Position numbers and translations under genes: made by a program. The notes under the pieces were generated by a model that saw only the letters and a list, made by a program, of their open reading frames with translations, did no database searches and was not told the DNA's origin. From positions 106,479-170,478 of the forward strand of contig JAABSA010000003.1 of assembly GCA_011390635.1 (NCBI GenBank): 64,000 nt of DNA, read 5' to 3'. Positions 1 through 8,312 of this stretch are shown piece after piece. How positions within the stretch are numbered: position 1 is the first letter of the stretch; the number at the start of each line of letters is the position of its first letter. The DNA comes from Desulfotignum sp. (GTDB taxonomy: Bacteria; Desulfobacterota; Desulfobacteria; Desulfobacterales; Desulfobacteraceae).

Positions 1-1671
1 CACTGTCCGGTTCTCCATAACCAGGTCTTCGGGTGCCACTTCAAACAATTTGGCCCCGAATGCCAGCAGGGTCTGCTTTGCCCGTCTGGCTGCCCCCAGG
101 GCCGCATTGCCCGCCACAAAGGTGGAGCGGCTGGCATGGGCCCCCACATCCCAGGGACACACATCAGTATCGGAATGCACCACGTTGATATCTTCAGCCA
201 GCAGCCCCAGTTCCTCGGCCACGATCTGGGCGATCATGTTGTCCAGGCCCTGACCCATGTCGGTGCCGCCGGTAAAAATATCCACCCGGCCGTAATCATC
301 CATCTTGAGGATGGCGCCGCATCCGTCGGATTTATAAATTCTGGCCCCCCCGCCCACATGGATGAGAGAGGCATATCCGATGCCTTCCCCGTCTTCCAGC
401 GGGCTGCCCTGGGTCAGTTCCTTTTCCACGGCATCAATGCACTGCGCCAGACCGCAGGAGGTGATTTTGAACCCCTGGGGGGTTTCATCGCCGGGTTCAT
501 TCTGGTTGATGCGCCGGAATGCCACCGGATCGATTCCCGCTTTTTGGGCCAGCATGTCCATGCAGGACTCGATGGCAAAGGTGGCCTGGGGATTGCCGTA
601 CCCCCGCATGGCCTGGGAATAAGTATTGTTGGTGTATACGCACTTGGCATTATATCGTACATTGGGGACCCGGTAAAGGGATGTGATGGGCATCATCATC
701 ACCGACGGAGTGGTGGCCCCCCAGGAGGTCCTTCCCCCGTTGTCCAGCACCATGCGGATATCCCGGAAGGTGAGATGTCCCTCTTTGTCACACCCCTGGC
801 GGATATAGATCACTGTGGGCTGGCGGGTGGAGGTGGCCTCGAACTCCTCTTTTCTGTCAAAAAGAATTTTCACCGGTTTTCTGCACTTGTGGGCCAGCAG
901 AATGGCGATGTGTTCATAGGCATAGGTGTCCAGCTTGGAGCCGAACCCACCGCCGATGACCGGCTTGATCACCCGGACCCGCTTACCCTTCAGCCCCATG
1001 GCCCCCAGGGTTTCCAGAAAATCCTTCTGGGCCAGGGACGGAATCTGGGTGTTGGAATAGACGGTCAAATTGTCTGATGCATCGAACAGGGCCACGGCCC
1101 CGGAGGTGGACAGACAGCAGTGGGTGACCCAGGTGGTGGTGAACCGGTCCTCCACCACAAAGGCGGAATCTTTTTCCGCTGCTTCCACATCCCCGTAATG
1201 CAGTTTCCAGGGCAGCTTGAGTACGTTGGTCTTGTGGGCTTCATGCACCAGGGTGGCATCTTTTTCCATGGCCGCCTCCGGATCGAACACCGCCGGCAGC
1301 ACTTCGTATTCCACCTCGATGAGGCTGACGGCTTTTTTTGCGACTTGCTCTGATACCGCAGCCACGGCTGCAACTTCATCCCTGAAGCAGCACACCTTGT
1401 CCGCTTTTAAGGGCGGGTTGTCCTTGTAAAACCCCATGCGCATTTTGGGGGGGATATCTTTTCCCGTGAGCACGGCATGAACCCCGGGCAGGGCAAGTGC
1501 TCTGGAGATATCCATGGCCGTGATTTTTGCATGGGCGTATTTGCTGTACAGAATCTTGCCGTACAGCATGCCCGGCAGTTTGACATCCTGGATATATTCC
1601 GCCCGGCCCATGGCTTTCTGGGCCGCATCCAGCTTGGGGACCCGCTGTCCCACTATGTTGTATCCGCTCAT
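1..1671 (-). CDS. Molybdenum hydroxylase large (Mo-pterin) subunit, partial
   Basis: Catalytic subunit of a xanthine dehydrogenase-family molybdenum hydroxylase, which would hydroxylate a (hetero)aromatic or aldehyde carbon using water. About 557 N-terminal residues are visible; the family is usually about 750-780, so the C-terminus lies outside the window. Seen: start MSGYNIVGQRVPKLD, the glycine-rich GGGFGSK motif, MRGYGNPQ and the GGTDMGQGLDNM pterin-binding segment. The ATG at 1671 has GGGGAGGTGATCAC before it and overlaps the stop of the 2Fe-2S subunit (ATGA), so the two are probably translationally coupled. Last visible gene of the catabolic operon. The substrate is not predictable; xanthine, nicotinate and hydroxybenzoyl-CoA enzymes all share these motifs. 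Confidence 0.9.
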   Translation of the reverse strand, partial: MSGYNIVGQRVPKLDAAQKAMGRAEYIQDVKLPGMLYGKILYSKYAHAKITAMDISRALALPGVHAVLTGKDIPPKMRMGFYKDNPPLKADKVCCFRDEVAAVAAVSEQVAKKAVSLIEVEYEVLPAVFDPEAAMEKDATLVHEAHKTNVLKLPWKLHYGDVEAAEKDSAFVVEDRFTTTWVTHCCLSTSGAVALFDASDNLTVYSNTQIPSLAQKDFLETLGAMGLKGKRVRVIKPVIGGGFGSKLDTYAYEHIAILLAHKCRKPVKILFDRKEEFEATSTRQPTVIYIRQGCDKEGHLTFRDIRMVLDNGGRTSWGATTPSVMMMPITSLYRVPNVRYNAKCVYTNNTYSQAMRGYGNPQATFAIESCMDMLAQKAGIDPVAFRRINQNEPGDETPQGFKITSCGLAQCIDAVEKELTQGSPLEDGEGIGYASLIHVGGGARIYKSDGCGAILKMDDYGRVDIFTGGTDMGQGLDNMIAQIVAEELGLLAEDINVVHSDTDVCPWDVGAHASRSTFVAGNAALGAARRAKQTLLAFGAKLFEVAPEDLVMENRTV

Positions 1672-2228
1672 GTGATCACCTCCCCGGCCTTTTTATTCAT
1701 ACTTTGCTGGGTTATGGTCCCTGGATCTTTGGCAGCAGCGGCACCTTTCCCCTGATTTCCGGCCATCTGCCTTCCGGCCGCTTCCACGGAGTCCAGGATC
1801 TGGACATACCCGGTGCACCGGCAGATGTTGCCGGCAAGGGCGTGTTTGATGGCTTCTTTGTCCGCCCGGGCATTCTTGTCCAGCAGGGCTTTGGCCGACA
1901 TGATCATGCCGGGTGTGCAGAACCCGCACTGGATCCCGCCGTTGTCCACAAAGGACTGCTGGATGGGATGGAGGCTGCCCGTATGCACGGCCAGGCCTTC
2001 GATGGTCTGGATCTGTTTTCCCTGGACATCGGCTGCCAGAAACAGGCATGAATTGATGGCGAGCTGGTCCACAATCACGGTGCAGGCACCGCATTCACCA
2101 TTGCCGCAGCCTTCCTTGGTACCGATCAGGCCCAGTTCTTCTCTGAGCAGGTGCAAAAGGGTCCAGTGGTCTTGAATATCACAGGAAATCTCATCCCCGT
2201 TCAAGATAAAGGATATGGTTTTTGTCAT
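1668..2228 (-). CDS. Molybdenum hydroxylase small [2Fe-2S] subunit
   Basis: Electron-transfer subunit of the Mo hydroxylase, 186 residues. It shows the plant-ferredoxin-type cluster (GCGNGECGACT, with a fourth Cys in INSCLF) followed by the second, helical cluster (GGIQCGFCTPGM and NICRCTGY), the two-cluster layout of CoxS/XdhC-type subunits. A GTG two codons upstream is possible, but the ATG at 2228 sits five bases after AGGAG and is preferred. It has a low-complexity C-terminal tail of about 30 residues rich in Ala, Gly, Gln and Lys beyond the usual fold end, just before the coupled large-subunit start. It lies between the FAD and Mo subunits, giving the order FAD-FeS-Mo. Confidence 0.93.
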   Translation of the reverse strand: MTKTISFILNGDEISCDIQDHWTLLHLLREELGLIGTKEGCGNGECGACTVIVDQLAINSCLFLAADVQGKQIQTIEGLAVHTGSLHPIQQSFVDNGGIQCGFCTPGMIMSAKALLDKNARADKEAIKHALAGNICRCTGYVQILDSVEAAGRQMAGNQGKGAAAAKDPGTITQQSMNKKAGEVIT

Positions 2229-2257
2229 GGTCACTCCTGTTTGGTCACTGTGTATGG

Positions 2258-3160
2258 TTATACCTGACGGCCTGTCTGTTGCGCCTTTTGGTTAATGATA
2301 TCCAGGCATTTGATCCCCATGCGCCGCACCTGAACCCGGATCATTTCTTTTCGGTGCCAGGCCTGTCCCCGGACACTGTCTCTCACCTGTGATTCTTCGG
2401 CCGCCAGTGTACCGGCCTCGGTCAACAATGTTGCTGTGACGGGCTTGCCTTCCAGCAGATCTTCCGCCTTCTGCGCCCGCCTGGGGGTCGGGCCGGCCAC
2501 CCCCAGGCAGATCCTTGCCCGGGTACAGGTCACAAGATCCTCATCCACCACCAGCAGCACGCCGATACCGATGAGGGGCAGTTCCATGGCAGCCCGACGT
2601 CCGAATTTGATATAGGCGCTGCCGGTGCGCTTTGCCTGGGCCGGGATGGTGATTTTTCTCAAAATTTCACCCGGTGTGAGAACGGTCTCATAGGGCTTTA
2701 CAAACAGGTCTTTGACCGGAACAGACCGCTCGCCGGCTGGCCCGGCAAGCAGGGCGGTTCCGTCCAGGGCGATGAGCGGTATGGCTCCGTCCGCAGATGG
2801 CACGGCATTGATGAGGTTGCCGCCGATGGTGCCCATGTTGCGCACCTGCAAAGATCCGATATTGGAGACCGCATCGTAAATAATGGGATATTCGTTGCGG
2901 ATGAGCAGGGACTGCTCCAGCATGGCATGGGTGACCAGGGACCCGATGGTCAATTCTCCAGTATTTTCGTTTTTATGCAGTTCATCCAGGCCCGGTATCT
3001 GCTTCAGGTTGATCAGATAATCCGGTCCCATCCATCCTTCCTTGACCTTGACGATCACATCGGTTCCACCGGCCATGTACCGGGCGGTCTCTTTGTGCTG
3101 CCCGAACATTGCCACCGCCTCTTCCACGGTGGCAGGTGTCAGGAGTGTAAATGGTTTCAT
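2258..3160 (-). CDS. Molybdenum hydroxylase FAD-binding medium subunit
   Basis: CoxM-family flavoprotein subunit of 300 residues that passes electrons from the 2Fe-2S subunit to an acceptor. Seen: the FAD pyrophosphate-binding AGGTDVIVKVK near residue 31 and the second FAD motif IGGNLINAVPSADG near residue 113, then a CO-dehydrogenase-flavoprotein C-terminal domain. It lacks the extra Cys-rich loop carrying a [4Fe-4S] cluster in 4-hydroxybenzoyl-CoA reductase beta subunits, which argues against that enzyme and for a conventional hydroxylase. The start has AAGGAAACCAT before ATG. It follows the CoA ligase by 14 bases in the same operon. Confidence 0.93.
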   Translation of the reverse strand: MKPFTLLTPATVEEAVAMFGQHKETARYMAGGTDVIVKVKEGWMGPDYLINLKQIPGLDELHKNENTGELTIGSLVTHAMLEQSLLIRNEYPIIYDAVSNIGSLQVRNMGTIGGNLINAVPSADGAIPLIALDGTALLAGPAGERSVPVKDLFVKPYETVLTPGEILRKITIPAQAKRTGSAYIKFGRRAAMELPLIGIGVLLVVDEDLVTCTRARICLGVAGPTPRRAQKAEDLLEGKPVTATLLTEAGTLAAEESQVRDSVRGQAWHRKEMIRVQVRRMGIKCLDIINQKAQQTGRQV

Positions 3161-3174
3161 ATGGTTTCCTTTCC

Positions 3175-4464
3175 TTACCCTCTGTTATCAAATATTCGCC
3201 GGGCTTTTCCCGGCACCCGGGGCAGTTCGCCATAAGCTACCACCCGGGCCTCGCATGAGACCATGATCTTTGCCCGCACCGCCTGGCGGACCCTGTCCCG
3301 GATCCCGTCGGCATCGGAGGCAAACCCCTGGCTGCCTGCCTCCACCATAATGGTCATGGTTTCTTTACCGTCATGGGTGCGTGACAGGTGCAGCTGGTAT
3401 TCACTGCCCATACCGGGGATGCCGGACAGCACCTCATCGATCTGGCCGGGATAGATGTTCACCCCCTTGAGGATGATCATGTCATCGGACCGGCCCAGGA
3501 TACTGTCGTGCAGAAACAATGGATGGCCGCAGGAGCAGGTGCTGGGAATTTTGCGGGTGAGATCCCGGGTCCGGTATCGGATCAGCGGGGCCGCCTGTTT
3601 GCACAGGGTGGTGACCACCATTTCTCCGACTTCTCCGTCTGCCACCGGCTGCAGGGTATCTGGATCCAGAATTTCCAGAATATACCTGTCCGCCCAGTAA
3701 TGGATCCCTTCGTGTTTGTGGCAGTCCAGACCCATGCCCGGCCCGTACAGTTCGGTCATGCCGGTGATATCGAACATATCTTCCAGGCCCAGCAGATGTT
3801 TAATCCGCTCCCGCATGGCGGCCGAGCTGCGTTCGGATCCGAAAATCACCTTTTTCAGGTTGATCTGGTCCCGCAACCCCCGTTTGTGGACTTCTTCCGC
3901 CATGAGCAGGGCCATGGACGCGGTGCAGCAGAACACCGTGGGGGCCAGATCCACCAGAAACTGACACTGCATGTCAATGTTGCCCGGTCCCACGGGAATG
4001 GCCATTGCCCCGAACCGCTCGCATCCCAGCTGAAATCCCATGCCCGCTGTCCACACCCCGTATCCCACTGCGATCTGGACCCGGTCTTCTCTGGTGAGAC
4101 CTGCCATTTCATAGCACCTGGCAAACATATCGATCCAGTCATCCAGGTCCTTTTTCGTATAGGCCAGAATCTTTCTTTTTCCGGTGGTGCCCGACGATGC
4201 ATGGATGCGCACCACATCGATTTCCGGCACGGATAGCAGCGGCAGAGGATACCCGTCTTTGAGATGGGTGGACGTGGTAAAAGGCAGGCGGGACAGGTCA
4301 TCCAGAGACTGAATGTCGTCCGGGGTAACACCGGCGGACGACAGGTGCTGCCGGTAAAAAGCGGAACCATTCCAGGCATGATTCACCGTCCACTTAAGAC
4401 CGGCCAGCTGAAGGTCCAGCAGGGTCTGAACATCCGGGATATCCGGGATAAACCGTTTTTCCAT
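3175..4464 (-). CDS. Phenylacetate-CoA ligase family AMP-forming acyl-CoA ligase
   Basis: PaaK-family adenylate-forming enzyme, 429 residues, expected to activate an (aryl)carboxylic acid to its CoA thioester with ATP. Seen: phosphate-binding loop SSGTTGK at residues 90-96, the TGMTELYGPG adenylate motif, RTRDLTRKI, and a C-terminal AMP-binding domain ending with a Lys-containing PGKARRI that places the catalytic lysine. A Cys-rich STCSCGHP segment is typical of PaaK. The ATG lies one base past the upstream hyuB stop. Phenylacetate itself is unproven; several aryl acids and 2-oxoacid-derived acids are handled by this family. Confidence 0.88.
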   Translation of the reverse strand: MEKRFIPDIPDVQTLLDLQLAGLKWTVNHAWNGSAFYRQHLSSAGVTPDDIQSLDDLSRLPFTTSTHLKDGYPLPLLSVPEIDVVRIHASSGTTGKRKILAYTKKDLDDWIDMFARCYEMAGLTREDRVQIAVGYGVWTAGMGFQLGCERFGAMAIPVGPGNIDMQCQFLVDLAPTVFCCTASMALLMAEEVHKRGLRDQINLKKVIFGSERSSAAMRERIKHLLGLEDMFDITGMTELYGPGMGLDCHKHEGIHYWADRYILEILDPDTLQPVADGEVGEMVVTTLCKQAAPLIRYRTRDLTRKIPSTCSCGHPLFLHDSILGRSDDMIILKGVNIYPGQIDEVLSGIPGMGSEYQLHLSRTHDGKETMTIMVEAGSQGFASDADGIRDRVRQAVRAKIMVSCEARVVAYGELPRVPGKARRIFDNRG

Positions 4465-4465
4465 T

Positions 4466-6202
4466 CTACACTCCCTTGGGTTTATGTCTCAGGATCCTGG
4501 TGGCATCCAGATCCAGTGTCAGTGCATCCGGATCAATCACCACCTTGTAATCTGTTTTGGCCTTTTCCACACTCACATACCCGTATTGTACATCACACAG
4601 CACCGCCTGCGGATCCCGTTCCACAGGATCGCCGTATCCACCGCCCCCGGCGGATACAAAAGTGATGCTGTCTCCGGGATCCAGAAAGGTTAACCCGCTG
4701 GGATCAGCCGGCTCTGTGTTTTTCAAAAAACGGGCGCAGGCCCCGGGTTTTCCACCGAAAATTCCGTCCGGGGGATACACAAACCGGCCTGCCTGGACCG
4801 CGATGGTGGTCCTGGAGGGGGGATGGCCACCCGATTCTTCGACCGTGGGCACCCGCAGGGTCATCAACCGGCCGATGCCGCCCCGCTGCCTGCCGGGTCC
4901 GCCTGAATCCGTGACCAGTCCCCGTTCTGTCACAATGAGCGGGGTATCGCTTTCCAGGATCTCCACCGGGGTGTTGGCCCCGTTGGCCGGAAAGATGGCG
5001 CAGTGGTGGCCGTCCATGTTGCGGGATGCCCCCATGCCTCCCCCCCGGATGATCATGGTATGCCAGGGTTTGCCGTTTCCCCGTTTGCCATAGAGAATAT
5101 TGGTCTGGGCCGGGGTCCCGCCGGAGCCGGCGATCACCCGGTCCGGTGTGGCCGGTGCCAGGGCATTGAACACCATCTCGGTCATGAAATGACCCACCTG
5201 CATCCTGGCGGCAACAGCCGCAGGAAATCTGCAGTTGATGATGGACCCTTCGGGTGCGGTCATGTGCACCGGCCGGATAGCCCCTTCATTAATGGGAATA
5301 TCCGGATCAAATGCGGATTTTATGGCCATGAACACATAGGCATAGGTGAAATTGTACACCACATTCACCCCCCAGTCCACCTGGCTCGATGTGCCGGCAA
5401 AATCCACATGGATGTCGGATCCGTCCACGGTGACGGCAAGCTGGACATGAATGTCGGGCCGGGACCCGGCACCCTCGATGACCCCTTTGTGGTCATAGGT
5501 GCCGTCAGGGATCTTTTCAATGGCAGCGCGCATGGAGGTTTCGGTGCGGGTGATGATCTCGTCGGCCAGATCATCCAGGGTGGTGAGATTCTCCTCTGTC
5601 ATCATCTCGATGATTTTTTCGGCGCACACATGGTTGGCCGCCACCTGGGACCGGATATCCCCTGTCACCTCTTCCGGGGTGCGCACATTCCACCGGATCA
5701 TGTTGAGCAGATCCTGGTTGAGCACCCCGGCATCATACAACCGTGTCACCGGGATATAAATGCCTTCTTCAAACACCTCCCGGTTGTCCGACGACACCCT
5801 TCCTCCGATATCGGAATGGTGAAACACGCATGCGGTGAACGCCACAGGACGTTCCTTGAAAAAAATCGGGCTGAGCACGCACACGTCATTGAGGTGACCG
5901 GCCAGAAGCCAGGGATCGTTGACAATGAACACATCCCCCTCTTTATAGGAGTCCAGGGGCATGGACTGGATGATCTTCTTGACCCCCAGGGCCATGGCAC
6001 CGGCCTGGCCCGGGGTGCAGAAGGTTCCCTGCACAAGTTCCTGGCCCCGGCTGTCCGTGAACATGCAGGTATAGTCATGGGCATCTCTGAGCAGGCTGGA
6101 AAAAGCGGTCCGGGCCACGGATGCGTCTGCCTCGTCCACGATGGACACCAGACGGCGCCACAAAATTTCAAGGGTGATGGGATCAAAGTGTTGTTTTTTC
6201 AT
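4466..6202 (-). CDS. Hydantoinase B/oxoprolinase family subunit (HyuB-like)
   Basis: Subunit of the ATP-dependent HyuA/HyuB superfamily (N-methylhydantoinase, 5-oxoprolinase, caprolactamase, acetone and acetophenone carboxylases), 578 residues. The family signature is visible along the whole length: the PITLEILWRRL N-terminus, VNDPWLLAGHLNDV, the FHHSDIGG metal-site-like segment and the GGGGYGDP C-terminal motif. A longer start nine codons upstream is possible, but the ATG at 6202 overlaps the HyuA stop (ATGA) and follows GGGGAGGAGACAAG, so it is preferred. No acetone-carboxylase gamma subunit or acetophenone-carboxylase accessory genes are present nearby, so hydrolysis versus carboxylation cannot be decided. 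Confidence 0.9.
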   Translation of the reverse strand: MKKQHFDPITLEILWRRLVSIVDEADASVARTAFSSLLRDAHDYTCMFTDSRGQELVQGTFCTPGQAGAMALGVKKIIQSMPLDSYKEGDVFIVNDPWLLAGHLNDVCVLSPIFFKERPVAFTACVFHHSDIGGRVSSDNREVFEEGIYIPVTRLYDAGVLNQDLLNMIRWNVRTPEEVTGDIRSQVAANHVCAEKIIEMMTEENLTTLDDLADEIITRTETSMRAAIEKIPDGTYDHKGVIEGAGSRPDIHVQLAVTVDGSDIHVDFAGTSSQVDWGVNVVYNFTYAYVFMAIKSAFDPDIPINEGAIRPVHMTAPEGSIINCRFPAAVAARMQVGHFMTEMVFNALAPATPDRVIAGSGGTPAQTNILYGKRGNGKPWHTMIIRGGGMGASRNMDGHHCAIFPANGANTPVEILESDTPLIVTERGLVTDSGGPGRQRGGIGRLMTLRVPTVEESGGHPPSRTTIAVQAGRFVYPPDGIFGGKPGACARFLKNTEPADPSGLTFLDPGDSITFVSAGGGGYGDPVERDPQAVLCDVQYGYVSVEKAKTDYKVVIDPDALTLDLDATRILRHKPKGV

Positions 6203-8298
6203 CTTGTCTCCTCCCCGATGCGGATCCACACAAACCCGGTATCATCCACTGTAGCGGATGCATCTTCTCCCATGACAATGGTGGATTCCCGTTCCTCGAT
6301 AATGGCCGGGCCGGCGAAACCGGCCCCGGCAAACAGAAGGGATCGGTCATATACGGTAAAATCAATATAGGTTTTATTCACCACGGAAAATGCTTTTCGC
6401 TGTCCTTTGATACAGGCCGCAAGGGTGTTTGCCTTTCCGGTGAGCCTGGGCATGGAAAACGGCTTTTGGGGCAGGCTGGCCCGCACCTTGAAAGTAACGA
6501 ATTCCACCGGGGTTTCCGGATAAGTCCGACCGTACAGCCTTTTGTATTCTGTATCAAACCGGTCTCTGATCTCTTTGTGGGACCATTGGGTAAAAGGCTT
6601 GGGATCAATGACCAGATCGGTCTCCGCACCCTGGCCCACAAACCGCATGAGCAGGGTACGCTGGAACATGACCCGGGTGTCTTTGGCTGCATCCGCCAGT
6701 ATGGCGGCCCCTTCTTTTTCCAGCTGGGCGAACAGGTCTTCGATATCACCAAAATCCGCCTCTCCCAGGGCCAGACGGTGGCTGCGGGACAGATCGAATG
6801 CCACCGGGGCTGTAAAAAACCCCAATGCCGATCCCACCCCGGCCAGAGGGGGCACCAGGATCGATTTTGCCCCGATCTTCTTTGCCAGGCCATAGGCATG
6901 CACCGGGCCGGCTCCGCCGAATGCAGACATCACCACGGAGGAAGGGTTGCCCCCTTTTTCCGCAATATGGGTCTTGGCGGCTGCTGCCATGGTCTCGTTG
7001 ATGAGATCATGAATCCCGAAGGCCGCTTCGGTGACCGAAGTGCCTAAAGGATTCGCAATTTTCTCTTCAATGGCGGTGCGGGATTTTCCGATATCCAGGG
7101 CCATGGTGCCTCCCAGGAAAAAATCCGGGTCCAGATATCCCAGCACCAGGTCTGCATCCGTGACAGTGGGGTTCTCTCCCCCCTGGTTGTAACAGGCAGG
7201 GCCGGGATCGGCCCCGGCACTTTCAGGTCCCACCGCCAGAAGTCCCAGGCTGCTGATTTTGGCGATACTGCCCCCGCCGGCACCAATTTCCATCAGATCC
7301 ACCACCGGCACCTGGATGGGCAGGCCGGAACCTTTTTTAAACCGCTGGACCCGGCCCACTTCAAAGGTGGAGACCAGCCCGGCGTTGCCTTTCTGGATCA
7401 GACAGGACTTGGCCGTGGTACCCCCCATATCAAAGCAGAACATGTCCTTGATATGAAACATTTTCCCATAATGCTGGGACGCGATCACGGCAGCTGTGGG
7501 GCCGGATTCAATGATGCGAACAGGAAATTTTCTGGCGGTTTCCACCGAGGTGATGCCGCCGGAAGAAAGCATGATGTACAACCGTCCCAAAAATCCCATG
7601 TCAGCCAGGCGAAGGGTAAGTCTTTCCAGGTACTGGAAGGTGATGGGTTTGACATATGCGTTCACCGCTGTGGTGCAGGTGCGCTCATATTCCCTGATCT
7701 GGGGCAGTACCTCAAAGGAAAACGAGGTGGACAGATCCGGGTCCGCATCCTGGATAATTCTTTGCAGCACCTGTTCATTCACCGGGTTTTCATAGGAGTT
7801 GATGCAGCACACGGCCAGGGACTCGATACCCTGTTTTTGAAAATCGGTCACCAAAGCCCGTACCTGTTTTTCATCCACAGGCGCAAGGACCCGTCCGTCA
7901 GCGGTCACCCGTTCATCAATCTCTTTTCTCAGGGCCCGGGGCACAATGGGTGCCGGGTACTGGCTGAAAATATCATAGGCATCGTACCGGATTTCCCTGC
8001 CCAGTTCCAGCACATCCCGAAATCCTTTGGTGGTGATAAGCCCGGTTTTTGCCCCTTTGCGCTCAATAATGGCATTGATGACCAGGGTTGTGCCATGGAT
8101 CACATCCTCCACCTGGTCCAAAAATCCCGGCTTCACCTGCAGCAGTTCTTTGATGCCCTTTTCCACGGCATCAGACGGGTCATTCGGGGTGGTCAGGCAC
8201 TTGTTGGTGAAAAATTCCCCGGTCCGGGTGTTCACCAGAACAAAATCCGTAAACGTGCCGCCGATATCACACCCCAGTCGAAAACCTGATTGATCCAA
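6199..8298 (-). CDS. Hydantoinase A/oxoprolinase family ATPase subunit (HyuA-like)
   Basis: ATP-using partner of HyuB, 699 residues from the preferred start. It has the ASKHA-type phosphate loop GCDIGGTFTDF near the N-terminus, the GGTTAKSCLI and GAGGGSIA glycine motifs and the SAFGGAGPVHA segment typical of HyuA. An upstream ATG at 8337 exists, but it would overlap the mutase gene end. The TTG at 8298 sits behind a strong AAGGAGGTCAGAT and gives a protein starting four residues before the GFRLGCDIGG fold start, as in homologues. It lies 14 bases after the acyl-CoA mutase large subunit, so mutase and HyuAB are co-transcribed. Confidence 0.88.
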   Translation of the reverse strand: MDQSGFRLGCDIGGTFTDFVLVNTRTGEFFTNKCLTTPNDPSDAVEKGIKELLQVKPGFLDQVEDVIHGTTLVINAIIERKGAKTGLITTKGFRDVLELGREIRYDAYDIFSQYPAPIVPRALRKEIDERVTADGRVLAPVDEKQVRALVTDFQKQGIESLAVCCINSYENPVNEQVLQRIIQDADPDLSTSFSFEVLPQIREYERTCTTAVNAYVKPITFQYLERLTLRLADMGFLGRLYIMLSSGGITSVETARKFPVRIIESGPTAAVIASQHYGKMFHIKDMFCFDMGGTTAKSCLIQKGNAGLVSTFEVGRVQRFKKGSGLPIQVPVVDLMEIGAGGGSIAKISSLGLLAVGPESAGADPGPACYNQGGENPTVTDADLVLGYLDPDFFLGGTMALDIGKSRTAIEEKIANPLGTSVTEAAFGIHDLINETMAAAAKTHIAEKGGNPSSVVMSAFGGAGPVHAYGLAKKIGAKSILVPPLAGVGSALGFFTAPVAFDLSRSHRLALGEADFGDIEDLFAQLEKEGAAILADAAKDTRVMFQRTLLMRFVGQGAETDLVIDPKPFTQWSHKEIRDRFDTEYKRLYGRTYPETPVEFVTFKVRASLPQKPFSMPRLTGKANTLAACIKGQRKAFSVVNKTYIDFTVYDRSLLFAGAGFAGPAIIEERESTIVMGEDASATVDDTGFVWIRIGEETR

Positions 8299-8312
8299 AT
8301 CTGACCTCCTTA

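Noticed and set aside
2258..3160. 4-hydroxybenzoyl-CoA reductase beta subunit
   Set aside because: The extra Cys-rich loop carrying the [4Fe-4S] cluster is absent, so an ordinary Mo-hydroxylase flavin subunit is the better call.
5003..6370. Long open frame on the plus strand (about 455 codons)
   Set aside because: Antisense of hyuB, with His/Gly/Pro-rich composition typical of GC-rich antisense frames; hyuB has full family motifs.
4466..8298. Acetone carboxylase
   Set aside because: Only the HyuA/HyuB-type pair is present; the small gamma subunit required in known acetone carboxylases is not in the operon.
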